From Williamsia herbipolensis (GTDB lineage Bacteria; Actinomycetota; Actinomycetes; Mycobacteriales; Mycobacteriaceae): a stretch of 64,000 nucleotides of DNA. Positions within the stretch are counted from its first letter, which is position 1; each line of letters opens with the position of its first letter. A program made the translations under genes and the position numbers. The stretch is from positions 1-64,000 of the forward strand of contig NZ_JXYP01000023.1 in the NCBI RefSeq assembly GCF_000964005.1, given 5' to 3'. Of this stretch, positions 18,977-27,653 are shown piece after piece. Under the pieces are notes generated by a model. That model was not told the origin of the DNA. It saw only the letters and a program-made list of their open reading frames with translations, and ran no database searches.

Positions 18977-20206
18977 TCAGCTGGTGGGACGCTTGCCGGC
19001 ACTCCACGCGTACGGCAGGTCGTCGCCGTTGAGCTCGAACGCCCCGACCGCCTGCAGCTTGTAGATGAGCGGGTTGTGGGTGGCGATGGTCCGCGCGTTG
19101 CGCCAGTGTCGATCGAGACGCAGCCGCTCGGACACGATCGAGGCGCCGCCCACCTCGAACAGCTGCGTGGTGGCCTCGAGGACCTGTGGGATGACGGTGG
19201 CCTGCGCCTGCGACGACGCGAGTTCGGCCGCGTCGAGGAGGGCGTCGTCGAACTGCCCGCGGGCCTGCGCGTCGTCGAGCGCGGCGTCGAGGGTGTCGGC
19301 GACGGCGAGCACCGTGGCGCGCGCGGCGAAGGCGGCACTGGACAGGCGGCCGACCACCTGCTGGACCAACGGATCCTCGCGGGGCAGGTCGGCGGCGGCG
19401 TGGGTGTAGCTGCGGGTACGCGACCGCACCCAGTCGATCGCGTCGTCGGTGGCGCGGCGGGCGATGCCGGCGAGCACCGCGAGCTGCACCAACTGCAGGT
19501 ACGAGGTGCCGTAGGTGCGGCCCGCCTGGCCGTAGCCGGCGCCTAGGAGGCGATCCTCCCCGACGCGGACGTCGGTGAACTCGGTTGTGCCGCTGGCGGT
19601 CAGGCGCTGGCCGAAGCCGTCCCAGTCGTCGTGCTGGCTCACGCCGTCGGCGTCACCGTCGACGAGCACCGACACCCGCTCGCCGTCGAGGTCGGCGGCG
19701 ACGAGGATGTGGTCGGCGTAGAGGCTGCCGGTGCTGTAGTACTTCGTCCCGTTGACCACCAGCCCGTCACCATCACGGCGCACGGTGGTGCGGTACCGGT
19801 CGACGGCCCCGACACCGGGCTCGGTGATGGCGTTGCCGACGAGTCGACCGTCGGCCACCGCCCGCAGCCAGCGTTCGCGCGCCTCGGAGTCGGTCGAGAG
19901 CCGCTGGTCCTCTACGAAGCTCCAGTGCACCCGAAGGGCCTGCGGCAGGTTCGATTCCGCGGCCGCGAGATCGATGAGCAACCGGAACAGCTGACGAACC
20001 GTCGCGCCCGAGCCGCCGAACTCGACCGGCACACGCAGCGCCCCGAATCCCGCCTCCTTCAGCCATCCCGCCTCGTCGAAGGCGAGGCGGCGATCCACCT
20101 CGCGCTCGAGTGCACCCTCCGCGATGCGGGCGAAGACGGGTGCGAAGCGTGCGTCGAGATCGGCGTCGGACGTGGTGGTCGCGCTGGAGGCGAGAGAGCT
20201 GGTCAC
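18977..20206 (-). CDS. DszC/SfnC-type flavin-dependent monooxygenase, acyl-CoA dehydrogenase fold
   Basis: A 409-residue protein of the acyl-CoA dehydrogenase superfamily. Features typical of the FMNH2-dependent DszC/SfnC branch are NAITEPGVG and VVNGTKYYSTGS in the flavin-binding middle domain and RLDRHWRNARTIATHNP in the C-terminal helical domain. The usual catalytic Glu of true acyl-CoA dehydrogenases is not obvious. Substrates in this branch include dibenzothiophenes, sulfones and sulfonates; which applies is unknown, and no flavin reductase is adjacent. GTG 20206 gives a DszC-like length; the frame is open upstream into the divergent gene. Confidence 0.82.
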   Translation of the reverse strand: MTSSLASSATTTSDADLDARFAPVFARIAEGALEREVDRRLAFDEAGWLKEAGFGALRVPVEFGGSGATVRQLFRLLIDLAAAESNLPQALRVHWSFVEDQRLSTDSEARERWLRAVADGRLVGNAITEPGVGAVDRYRTTVRRDGDGLVVNGTKYYSTGSLYADHILVAADLDGERVSVLVDGDADGVSQHDDWDGFGQRLTASGTTEFTDVRVGEDRLLGAGYGQAGRTYGTSYLQLVQLAVLAGIARRATDDAIDWVRSRTRSYTHAAADLPREDPLVQQVVGRLSSAAFAARATVLAVADTLDAALDDAQARGQFDDALLDAAELASSQAQATVIPQVLEATTQLFEVGGASIVSERLRLDRHWRNARTIATHNPLIYKLQAVGAFELNGDDLPYAWSAGKRPTS

Positions 20207-20295
20207 GCGGCCACTCAACTCCGGGCGCGCGGGCGCGGGAAGAGCTGGACTCACGATGGGCCTAATCATCCGCACACCCCGTGCCGGCCGGGCGG

Positions 20296-20301
20296 TAGCG
20301 T
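20296..20301 (+). promoter_or_regulatory. -10 element TAGCGT, leaderless-type
   Basis: TAGCGT is eight bases before ATG 20310, with no ribosome site between. Confidence 0.45.
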
Positions 20302-20309
20302 CGGGACCC

Positions 20310-21173
20310 ATGCGCCACGGAATCGCCATCCTGCCCGAACACCCCTGGCGCGAGGCCCGTCCACTGTGGGTCGAGGCCGAGGAACTCGGGTTCGATCACG
20401 CGTGGACCTACGACCACGTCGTGTGGGGCGGTCTCCCCGAATCGCGGTGGTTCGGGGCGATCCCCACCCTCACCGCCGCCGCGACGGCGACCTCGCGCAT
20501 CGGGCTCGGGGTGTTCGTCGCGTCGCCCAACTACCGGCACCCCGCGCCGTTCGCGCGCGACCTGCAGGCGCTGGCCGACATCTCCGACGATCGACTCCTG
20601 CTCGGACTCGGTGCCGGTGGCGACCCCGACTCCACCCTCCTCGGCGGCCCGGCCCCCAGTCCGCGCGATCGCGTCGACCGCCTCCAGGAGTTCACCGATC
20701 TCCTCGACCGGGTGCTGTCGACCGACCACGTCACCACGAACGGACGGTGGTTCTCGACCACCGACATGCGACTGCGCGACGAGCCGATCCGACCTCGCAA
20801 CCCGTTCCTGTTGGCGGGCAACGGCCCCCGATCGATCGACTACGCGGCACGCACGGGCGACGGCTGGATCACCACCGGACCGAAGGCCGACGACATCGAG
20901 GCGTGGTTCGCCGGCGTCGCGACCTCGGTGGGGCATCTCGAGGCGTCCCTGGAGCGGGCCGGTCGCGACCGAGCGTCGTTCCCGACCTACCTGAGCATCG
21001 ACACGTCACCCGCCGTCTCCCTGTCGAGCACCGAGCTCTACATCGAGATGGCCGGGCGGGCAGGGGAACTGGGCTTCAGCGACGTGATCTGCCACTGGCC
21101 GCGGGACACCGCGCCCTACGACGGCTCGCTCGAGGTGCTCCATGACATCGCCGACCGGGTCATCGGGAGGTGA
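20310..21173 (+). CDS. LLM-class (F420-type) oxidoreductase
   Basis: A 287-residue luciferase-like monooxygenase-fold protein. Typical strings are FDHAWTYDHVVW, TSRIGLGVFVASPNYRHPAPFARDLQALADIS, LLGLGAGG and GDGWITTG. In actinobacteria this group mostly uses coenzyme F420 for hydride transfer; FMN use cannot be excluded. Divergent from the DszC-like gene, whose products also act on small organics, so a shared pathway is possible. Substrate unknown. Confidence 0.85.
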   Translation: MRHGIAILPEHPWREARPLWVEAEELGFDHAWTYDHVVWGGLPESRWFGAIPTLTAAATATSRIGLGVFVASPNYRHPAPFARDLQALADISDDRLLLGLGAGGDPDSTLLGGPAPSPRDRVDRLQEFTDLLDRVLSTDHVTTNGRWFSTTDMRLRDEPIRPRNPFLLAGNGPRSIDYAARTGDGWITTGPKADDIEAWFAGVATSVGHLEASLERAGRDRASFPTYLSIDTSPAVSLSSTELYIEMAGRAGELGFSDVICHWPRDTAPYDGSLEVLHDIADRVIGR

Positions 21174-21404
21174 CACCGATCGGGTGTCGATGATTCCGCG
21201 ACGCGCGGGCACATCGGGTTGACACGACCCCGCGTTACCTGTTGACTTGTCGTCGGTACAAGTTTTTGTGTTCGATAGTCGCTCGCAAGAATTTACACGC
21301 GAGGGCGTCGGGACATTCGCAAGATTTCCTTCCGCACCCGTAGTTGTAACCCGAGATGGCGTGAGCTGCGCCTTCTCGCACACTGGAAACAAAGGAAATC
21401 TCCC

Positions 21405-21608
21405 ATGACTCAGGGAACTGTCAAGTGGTTCAACGCTGACAAGGGCTTCGGCTTCATCACCCCCGACGACGGCGGCAAGGATGTCTTCGTCCACTACAGC
21501 GAGATCCAGGGCGGCGGATTCCGCAGCCTCAACGAGAACGATCGCGTGAGCTTCGAGACCGAGCAGGGCAACAAGGGCCCGCAGGCCGTCGGCGTCACCG
21601 CGCTCTGA
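21405..21608 (+). CDS. cspA: Cold-shock protein
   Basis: A 67-residue single OB-fold protein. RNP1 GFGFITP and RNP2 VFVHYSEI carry the aromatic nucleic-acid-binding surface, and KWFNADKG opens the fold. It binds single-stranded RNA/DNA as an RNA chaperone. AAAGGA lies seven bases before the ATG. The 231-base gap upstream is unusually A+T-rich near 21240-21300 and leaves room for a long 5' leader, a common feature of cold-shock genes. Transcription ends at the hairpin at 21630-21672. Confidence 0.95.
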   Translation: MTQGTVKWFNADKGFGFITPDDGGKDVFVHYSEIQGGGFRSLNENDRVSFETEQGNKGPQAVGVTAL

Positions 21609-21629
21609 TCTCCACCTGATCTCTCCCAG

Positions 21630-21672
21630 TCAGCCCCGTCCCGAACCGATCTCGATCGGTGGACGGGGCTGA
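21630..21672 (+). terminator. Intrinsic terminator of the cold-shock gene
   Basis: TCAGCCCCGTCC (21630-21641) pairs perfectly with GGACGGGGCTGA (21661-21672); the intervening ACCGAT/ATCGGT can form an inner hairpin. It is followed by TTGCTGTT. Confidence 0.9.
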
Positions 21673-21688
21673 TTGCTGTTCGGGGTGC

Positions 21689-22642
21689 TCACCGCGCCGC
21701 GGGCAGCCGATCGGCCAGGTGGACGAAGGCCGCGGCGCCGGCGAGCGGCGCCTCGTCCCCCAGGCCGGCCTCGATCACCCGGACCCGTGACACGTAGTCC
21801 AACGGGTGTCGCGCGACGTGCGCCCCGATCCGGTCGATGAGATCCGGCGCCACCCGCGAGAACCCGCCCCCGATCGCGACGACCTCGATGTCGAGCAGCG
21901 CCGCGGCACTGCAGACGCCCTGGCCCACCAGCGCCGCCAACCGTTCCACGGCGCGCACCGCGACGTCGTCGCCCGCGGCGAACGCGGCTGCCAACTCCTC
22001 ACCGGTGGTCCCCGGCCACCCCTGGCCGCGAGCCCACGCCACGGTGTGCGGCCCCGAGGCGACCGATTCCAACGTCGTCCGACTCCCCAGGCTCAACTCC
22101 CCTGTCGCACCGGACACCTCGATCTGACCGATGTGCCCGGCGTTGCCCGTGACGACCCGGCCGTCGAGGATGATGCCGCCGCCGATACCGGTCGAGATGA
22201 CCATCCCGATCATGTTGGCCACACCGTGCGCCGCACCGGTCCAGTGCGCGGCGAGCGCGATCGCCACGCCGTCGCGGTGGAACTCCAGCGGAACACCGGG
22301 TAGACGTTCGGCCACGCGTGCGGCGATCACCGCGCATAGCGGATGCTCGTGCCAGGCAGGGAGATTGATCGGGCTCACCGTTCCCGCCCGCTCGTCGATC
22401 GGCCCGGCGACACCGACCCCGACCCCGACGATCGAGCCGTCGGCGACGCCTGCGGCCGCCGCGCGATCGAGGGCACCGTCGACGACCTGGAGCACCGACG
22501 TATCGAGCTCGGCCGCCGAGCGTTCTCCGCCGGTACCCGCCCGGCATCGCGTCGCACCGAGCACGGCGCCACGATCGTCGACCAGCGCACCCTCCACCTT
22601 GGTCCCGCCGATGTCGATCGCCAGCGCCCACCGATCCGTCAT
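21689..22642 (-). CDS. ROK-family sugar kinase, zinc site degenerate
   Basis: A 317-residue ROK protein (glucokinase/N-acetyl-sugar kinase type). The ATP motif DIGGTK is at residues 9-14, a phosphate-2 region TGIGGGIILDG follows, and the adenosine motif is VVAIGGGFSR. In most ROK kinases a CxCGxxGCxE zinc motif follows the GHxxV loop. Here the loop reads GHIGQIEV and the zinc segment is replaced by GATGELSLGSRTTLES, keeping only the final Glu. There is no N-terminal HTH, so it is an enzyme, not a repressor. It converges with the cold-shock gene. Confidence 0.87.
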   Translation of the reverse strand: MTDRWALAIDIGGTKVEGALVDDRGAVLGATRCRAGTGGERSAAELDTSVLQVVDGALDRAAAAGVADGSIVGVGVGVAGPIDERAGTVSPINLPAWHEHPLCAVIAARVAERLPGVPLEFHRDGVAIALAAHWTGAAHGVANMIGMVISTGIGGGIILDGRVVTGNAGHIGQIEVSGATGELSLGSRTTLESVASGPHTVAWARGQGWPGTTGEELAAAFAAGDDVAVRAVERLAALVGQGVCSAAALLDIEVVAIGGGFSRVAPDLIDRIGAHVARHPLDYVSRVRVIEAGLGDEAPLAGAAAFVHLADRLPAAR

Positions 22643-22744
22643 GCGCCCAGTCTCGCATCGCGACGTCCACCTGTGGACAGAGAACATGGTGACCCCGGCG
22701 CCGGCACCGTCGGTGTCGTGCGTCGCCGGTAGCGTCGGAAGACG

Positions 22745-24847
22745 ATGGACACCGAAGCGAACACCTGGACCACGGCACGCGCCGCCACCGCCACCACCGT
22801 CATCGAGGCCCTGGCCGGGCCGGGCGCCACCCTGCGCGAGGACCAGTTGACCGCGGTCTCGGCGCTCACGACACCGGGGTCGCGGGTGCTTGTGGTGCAG
22901 GCCACGGGCTGGGGCAAGTCGGCGGTGTACTGGGCGGCGACGGCCATCCTGCGCTCCGAGGGTGCCGGTCCGACCCTCATCGTCTCGCCCCTGCTGTCCC
23001 TGATGCGCGACCAGGTCGCCGCGGCCCACCGGGCGGGCCTGCGGGCGGCAACGGTCAACTCCGCCAACATCGGTGACTGGTCGGCCATCGAGGACGATCT
23101 CCGCAGCGGTGCGCTCGACGTGTTGTTGGTGTCGCCCGAACGCCTCGCCAACCCCGGCTTCGGTCGTCGGGTCCTCGACGCCGTCGCCGACACCCTCGGC
23201 CTGCTGGTGATCGACGAGGCGCACGCCATCTCCGACTGGGGCCATGATTTCCGTCCCGACTACCGCCGCGTCGCCGATGTCCTCAAGACGGTGAATCCCG
23301 CGATGCCGGTCCTGGCGACCACGGCCACCGCCAACGCCCGCGTCACCGACGACGTCGCCGGTCAGCTCGGTTCGGCCACCCTGGTGCTGCGCGGCCCCCT
23401 GGCGCGACGCTCGTTGCAGCTCAACGTTCTCGACGCGATGACGCCGATCGAGCGTTACGGCTGGGTGGTCGACCACATCGACCGGCTGCCCGGATCGGGC
23501 ATCGTCTACGTGCTCACCGTCGCCGACGCGCAGCGGCTCGTCGACGCGATCGTCGCGGTGCACGGTGAGGGGATCGGTGTCGCCGCCTACACCGGGCAGC
23601 TCGATGCCGATCGTCGGCACGTCCTCGAGGACGGTCTGCGGGACAACGACCTCAAGGCGTTGGTCGCGACGTCGGCCCTCGGGATGGGCTACGACAAGCC
23701 CGATCTCGGGTTCGTGGTGCACGTCGGTTCACCTCCGTCGCCGGTGTCGTACTACCAGCAGGTCGGTCGTGCCGGGCGCGCCATCGACGACGCCGTGGTG
23801 GCGCTGCTGCCGTCCGGGGCCGACGCCGGAATCTGGGACCACTTCGCGACCGCGACGATCCCCGACCCGAAGCAGATGGCGGCGGTGCTCGACGAACTCG
23901 ACCGCTCCGACGAGGCGCCGTCGGCGATCGCGATCGAGGCCTCGACCGGGATCCGGCGTACGCGTGTGGAGTTGATGCTCAAGCAGCTCGCGGTCGACGG
24001 CGCCGTCGACCGCGTCGACGGCGGGTGGCGATCGACGGGCACGCCGTGGTCCTACGACGCCGAGCACTACGACGGGATCATCGACACACGCCGTCGCGAG
24101 GCCGACATCATGCGCGCCTACACCCGCGGCGAACGCTGCCTGATGGCGCTGCTCGTGGAATCCCTCGACGATCCGGATGTCGCCGCCTGCGGCCGGTGCT
24201 CGGTGTGTCGCGGAGCCCTGTCCGAGGGCCTCACGGCGGCCGCCGATCCCGAGACGGTGCGCGCGGTGTCGGCCACCCTGCGCTCGGGTGCCCACGATCT
24301 CGACCCGCGGAAGATGTGGCCGGGCGGTGCTTTCGGCGCCAAGGGACGCATTCCCGGCCATCTCGCGACCGAACCGGGGAAGGTCCTGGTCCACGCGGAT
24401 GCACCGGAGTGGACCGACACCCTGACCGCGGCGCGCCGCGGTGACGCCGATGCCCTCGGGGAGATCTCCGCGGCGGCCGTGGCGGCTCTGTCGGCGTGGC
24501 GCACCACCTGGGTGCAGCGGCCCGAGATCGCGGTGTCCCTCACCACCGGCGGATCGGGACGGTCGATCGCCGACCACGTGGCCGACCACCTCGCGTCGGT
24601 CGGTTCGTTGGACCGCGCGACGCAACCGATCGACACCTCGGGCGATCCGGGTCGTGACGCGTCCGGCGCCGACGAGGCCGCCCACTGGCGGGCGGCGATG
24701 CAACCGGCCCCCGACGTGGCGGGCAGAACTGTTCTGCTCGTGGTCGATTCTTCACGGTCGGGGTGGCCCATCACCGTGGCGGGCGCGCACCTGCGTGACG
24801 CCGGCGCCGCGGCGGTCCTCCCGCTGCTCATCCACCGACCGGCCTGA
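22745..24847 (+). CDS. recQ: RecQ-family ATP-dependent DNA helicase with C-terminal PRTase-like segment
   Basis: A 700-residue superfamily 2 helicase. Walker A ATGWGKS is at residues 53-59, DEAH at 157-160, the motif III-like LATTATANARV follows, and the arginine-finger region is QQVGRAGRAIDD. A RecQ-type zinc cluster follows, with cysteines near residues 465-490 (CLMALL and CGRCSVC). Instead of a clear HRDC domain, the end (about residues 655-695) reads TVLLVVDSSRSGWPITVAG with LRDAGAAAVLPLLI, resembling the PRPP loop of type I phosphoribosyltransferases (ComF-like). The enzyme unwinds DNA in recombinational repair; the tail role is unknown. Confidence 0.9.
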   Translation: MDTEANTWTTARAATATTVIEALAGPGATLREDQLTAVSALTTPGSRVLVVQATGWGKSAVYWAATAILRSEGAGPTLIVSPLLSLMRDQVAAAHRAGLRAATVNSANIGDWSAIEDDLRSGALDVLLVSPERLANPGFGRRVLDAVADTLGLLVIDEAHAISDWGHDFRPDYRRVADVLKTVNPAMPVLATTATANARVTDDVAGQLGSATLVLRGPLARRSLQLNVLDAMTPIERYGWVVDHIDRLPGSGIVYVLTVADAQRLVDAIVAVHGEGIGVAAYTGQLDADRRHVLEDGLRDNDLKALVATSALGMGYDKPDLGFVVHVGSPPSPVSYYQQVGRAGRAIDDAVVALLPSGADAGIWDHFATATIPDPKQMAAVLDELDRSDEAPSAIAIEASTGIRRTRVELMLKQLAVDGAVDRVDGGWRSTGTPWSYDAEHYDGIIDTRRREADIMRAYTRGERCLMALLVESLDDPDVAACGRCSVCRGALSEGLTAAADPETVRAVSATLRSGAHDLDPRKMWPGGAFGAKGRIPGHLATEPGKVLVHADAPEWTDTLTAARRGDADALGEISAAAVAALSAWRTTWVQRPEIAVSLTTGGSGRSIADHVADHLASVGSLDRATQPIDTSGDPGRDASGADEAAHWRAAMQPAPDVAGRTVLLVVDSSRSGWPITVAGAHLRDAGAAAVLPLLIHRPA

Positions 24848-24873
24848 CCGGGCCCCGGCCCGACACGACACGG

Positions 24874-25962
24874 TCAGTCGCGCCAGGCGCCCCGCTGGTA
24901 CTGCGGCCGGTACGGCGCGTCGTGGTGTCCGATGCCGAGTTCGTGGGCGGCGCGCAGCGGCCAGGCCGGGTCACGGAGTGCACCACGGGCGAGGAACACC
25001 GCGTCGGCCTGTCCGGTGGCCAGGATCGTCTCGGCCTGCTGCGGGTCGGTGATCATCCCGACGGCGGCGGTCGCGATCTGGGCCCCACTGCGGATCCGGG
25101 CGGCGAACTCGACCTGGTAGCCCGGCCCGACCGGGATGTCGGCGATCACGTTGCCGCCGGTCGAGGCGTCGACGAGGTCGACGCCGTGCTCACGCAGCAT
25201 CCGGGCGAGCGTCACCGAATCCTCGGCGCTCCAGCCACCATCGGTCCAGTCGGTCGCGGAGATGCGGAACAGCACGGGCACCGCGTCACCGACCGCGGCG
25301 CGCACGGCGTCGGCGATCTCGATCGCGAGTCGGGTGCGGCCGGCGACGTCGCCGCCGTAGGCGTCGTCACGATGATTCGACTGCGGCGAGAGGAACTCGT
25401 GGATCAGGTAGCCGTGGGCGGCGTGGATCTCGACGGTGTCGAAGCCGGCCGACGACGCCCTCCGGGCCGCGTCACCGAATGCCGTCACCACCTCCCCGAT
25501 CTCGTCGTCGGTGAGCGCCCTCGGGGTGGCGTACCCGTCGAAGGCGACGGCCGACGGTGCCACCGCCTCCCAACCACCCTCGGACTCCGGAACCGAACCC
25601 TCGCCATCGGCGAACGGCGAGTAGGTCGAGGCCTTGCGGCCCGCGTGCGCGAGCTGGACACCGATGAGCGAGTCCTGGGCGTGCACGAAATCGGTGACTC
25701 GACGCCACGCGGTGGCCTGCTCGTCGTTCCACAGACCCGCGTCCTCGGGGCTGATACGCCCGTCGGCGGTCACCGCGGCCGCCTCGGTCATGATCAGTCC
25801 GAAGCCACCGATGGCGTGCGATCCGAGATGCACGAGATGCCAGTCGGTGGGCACGCCGTCGCGAGCGAAGCAGCTGTACTGGCACATCGGCGACAGCCAG
25901 ACACGGTTGGGGACGGTCAGCGATCGCAGGGTGAGGGGCTCGAACAGCGCGGGGGTGGTCAC
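24874..25962 (-). CDS. Old Yellow Enzyme, YqjM-like NADH:flavin oxidoreductase
   Basis: A 362-residue FMN ene-reductase. SPMCQYS places Cys27 and Tyr29 where YqjM has its redox-tuning Cys26 and Tyr28. HAAHGYLIHEFLSPQSNHRDDAYGG carries the substrate-binding His pair and the FMN contacts, and VFLARGALRDP is the phosphate site. The enzyme reduces activated C=C bonds with NAD(P)H. GTG 25962 was chosen for family length; TTG 25974 is in frame. Converges with recQ. Confidence 0.9.
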   Translation of the reverse strand: MTTPALFEPLTLRSLTVPNRVWLSPMCQYSCFARDGVPTDWHLVHLGSHAIGGFGLIMTEAAAVTADGRISPEDAGLWNDEQATAWRRVTDFVHAQDSLIGVQLAHAGRKASTYSPFADGEGSVPESEGGWEAVAPSAVAFDGYATPRALTDDEIGEVVTAFGDAARRASSAGFDTVEIHAAHGYLIHEFLSPQSNHRDDAYGGDVAGRTRLAIEIADAVRAAVGDAVPVLFRISATDWTDGGWSAEDSVTLARMLREHGVDLVDASTGGNVIADIPVGPGYQVEFAARIRSGAQIATAAVGMITDPQQAETILATGQADAVFLARGALRDPAWPLRAAHELGIGHHDAPYRPQYQRGAWRD

Positions 25963-26049
25963 GGGAGAGATCAACGACGGCCGGAGCGACGATCATTCCG
26001 CCTGTGAGGGATCTCCCCTCGGACGTCCCCGCCGGGTGCGCCTGCGATC

Positions 26050-26427
26050 TCAGGCGTCGGCCCGGAACCCCACATCGGTGTCGTCGGCGAGCACGACGTA
26101 GGCGCGGCGCCACGCGGTGTCGGGGTCGAGATGCCACACGTGACCCGTGCCGGTGGTGTCCTCGGCCAGCAGCACCACCCCCGGGCGGAGCGTGAAGCCC
26201 TCGTCGTCGCGGGTCCGGAAGTGCAGCACGCCGCTGAGCGTGATGACGAGCTGGCGTCGCGGCGCCGGGTGCCACCCGAGGTCGGCCCCGGGAGCGGTCT
26301 CGGCGAAGTGCACACTCGTCGCCGACGCCGTGCTGCTGGTGAGGTGCTCCGGGTGGAGGTCGATGACCCCGCGTTCGGTGTGCGAGTCACCGTCTTCGCC
26401 GGTCCACAGACGCCAGGTCTCGATCAC
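26050..26427 (-). CDS. Cupin-domain protein
   Basis: A 125-residue single-domain cupin. The two motifs are recognisable: GWHPAPRRQLVITLSGVLHF, and LRPGVVLLAEDTTGTGHVWH with a His near the end. Metal ligands are fewer than in germin-type cupins, so metal binding is uncertain. GTG start with GGGGAG close upstream. It lies 37 bases downstream of the FAD monooxygenase on the same strand and may be co-transcribed with it under the TetR repressor; a role in the same small-molecule degradation is inferred. Confidence 0.8.
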   Translation of the reverse strand: MIETWRLWTGEDGDSHTERGVIDLHPEHLTSSTASATSVHFAETAPGADLGWHPAPRRQLVITLSGVLHFRTRDDEGFTLRPGVVLLAEDTTGTGHVWHLDPDTAWRRAYVVLADDTDVGFRADA

Positions 26428-26464
26428 GACTCTCCCCTTCGGACGACACTCGGGTGCGACGCGG

Positions 26465-27592
26465 TCAACGATAGGCGAGCTCCGAGATCTCCATCGCGAT
26501 GCGGTGTCGGATGGGTGGGACGCTCAGGCCGGCGCGGATGACGGTGTTGCGGACGGCCCGGGCACCGGTCACGTCGACGGTCGCCGCGCGGGTCATCCGG
26601 TCGGTGAGTCGCAACACGCGGCGGGCGACCGGGCGACGACGGTGTTCGTAGGAGTCCGGATCGACTCCCGTGGTGAGGATCTCGGCGAGCACCAGCGCGT
26701 CCTGGATCCCGGTGTTCATCCCCTGCCCGCCTGCCGGCGAGTGGACGTGTGCGGCGTCGCCGGCCAGGAAGACCACGCCACGACGGTAGCTCTCGGCCAG
26801 ACGGTGGTGGACCCGGAACCGCCCGCTCCAGGCGACGTCCCCGACCTCCGCGGCGCCCGCGCGAGCGCGCAGCAACGATTCGATGTCGGCGCCGGTGGGG
26901 TGCTCGGACGGATCATCGGCCGTCGCGACGACGCGAAAGCGGTTGTCGGGCAGTGGCGCGACGACCGCGAGACCCTCGGGTGCGAAGGTCAACGACACGG
27001 TGTCGCGGGGAACCGGCCACGCCATCGACACGTCGGCGAGGACGAACGACTGCTCGTACCCCGATCCGGGGAAGCCGATCGCGACGGCGTCGCGCACCGC
27101 GCTGCGCATTCCGTCGGCACCGATCACCGCGTCGAACCGCGTCGTCCGCGACACACCCGCGGGATCGCGCAGGCGGGCGTGCCCGTCGGCGTCGAGATCG
27201 TCGAGTCGGGTGTTCCACTCGACCGCGACACCGCTCTCGGCGAGCCGGTCGCGCAGGATCGCCTCGGTGTCGGCCTGAGAGATCATCGCGGTGAACGGGT
27301 AGTCGGTGCGCAGCGTCGAGAAATCGAGCTGCGCAATCGAGTTCGACCCGTCACGGATGTCGAAGCGGGGCACGCGTACGGCGCGTGCGAGGATCCGACG
27401 CGTCACGTCCACCGCCTCGAGCACCTCGAGGGTCCGAGGGTGCACCACCGCGGCGCGGGAGGTGTTGGCCCCCTCGCTCGCGGCGTCGACGATCCGGACG
27501 GTCACACCGCGTGCCGCCAGAGCCGTTGCCGCGGTCAGGCCGGTCGGGCCCGCTCCGACCACCAGAACCGACGACCGCATAGAAGTCAACAT
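26465..27592 (-). CDS. FAD-dependent aromatic-type monooxygenase
   Basis: A 375-residue class A flavoprotein hydroxylase. The dinucleotide fold VVGAGPTGLTAA is at residues 11-22, the DG motif is AVIGADGMRS near 155, and the GD motif is FLAGDAAHVHSPAGGQGMNTG near 275-297. It lacks the thioredoxin-like C-terminal domain of PheA-type phenol hydroxylases, being near minimal length. ATG 27592 overlaps the first TetR operator and is preceded by a leaderless -10 box, so it is probably repressed directly. The substrate is probably an aromatic or polyketide-like compound, not identifiable here. Confidence 0.88.
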   Translation of the reverse strand: MLTSMRSSVLVVGAGPTGLTAATALAARGVTVRIVDAASEGANTSRAAVVHPRTLEVLEAVDVTRRILARAVRVPRFDIRDGSNSIAQLDFSTLRTDYPFTAMISQADTEAILRDRLAESGVAVEWNTRLDDLDADGHARLRDPAGVSRTTRFDAVIGADGMRSAVRDAVAIGFPGSGYEQSFVLADVSMAWPVPRDTVSLTFAPEGLAVVAPLPDNRFRVVATADDPSEHPTGADIESLLRARAGAAEVGDVAWSGRFRVHHRLAESYRRGVVFLAGDAAHVHSPAGGQGMNTGIQDALVLAEILTTGVDPDSYEHRRRPVARRVLRLTDRMTRAATVDVTGARAVRNTVIRAGLSVPPIRHRIAMEISELAYR

Positions 27593-27600
27593 GCGTTGAC
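27585..27600. promoter_or_regulatory. TetR operator 1 (GTCAAC-N4-GTTGAC)
   Basis: A 16-base interrupted palindrome, extendable to 20 bases by flanking AA/TT, covering the start codon and -10 region of the monooxygenase. Its twin is 39 bases away with the same half-sites. Confidence 0.85.
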
Positions 27601-27628
27601 TTTACCTCCGGCCCACCGCCGGAGTCAA
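27599..27628 (-). promoter_or_regulatory. Monooxygenase promoter TTGACT-N18-TAAAGT
   Basis: -35 TTGACT (27628-27623) and -10 TAAAGT (27604-27599) are 18 bases apart; six bases later comes ATG 27592, so the mRNA is probably leaderless. Both hexamers lie in the two operators. Confidence 0.7.
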
Positions 27629-27639
27629 CGGTCGTTGAC
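27624..27639. promoter_or_regulatory. TetR operator 2 (GTCAAC-N4-GTTGAC)
   Basis: Same half-sites and 4-base spacer as operator 1. It contains the TTGACT -35 hexamer of the monooxygenase and lies just upstream of the tetR -10 box, so one protein can shut both divergent promoters. Confidence 0.85.
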
Positions 27640-27640
27640 A

Positions 27641-27646
27641 TACACT
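27641..27646 (+). promoter_or_regulatory. -10 element TACACT of tetR, leaderless-type
   Basis: TACACT ends seven bases before ATG 27654, immediately after operator 2, which predicts autorepression. Confidence 0.6.
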
Positions 27647-27653
27647 TCTTCCC

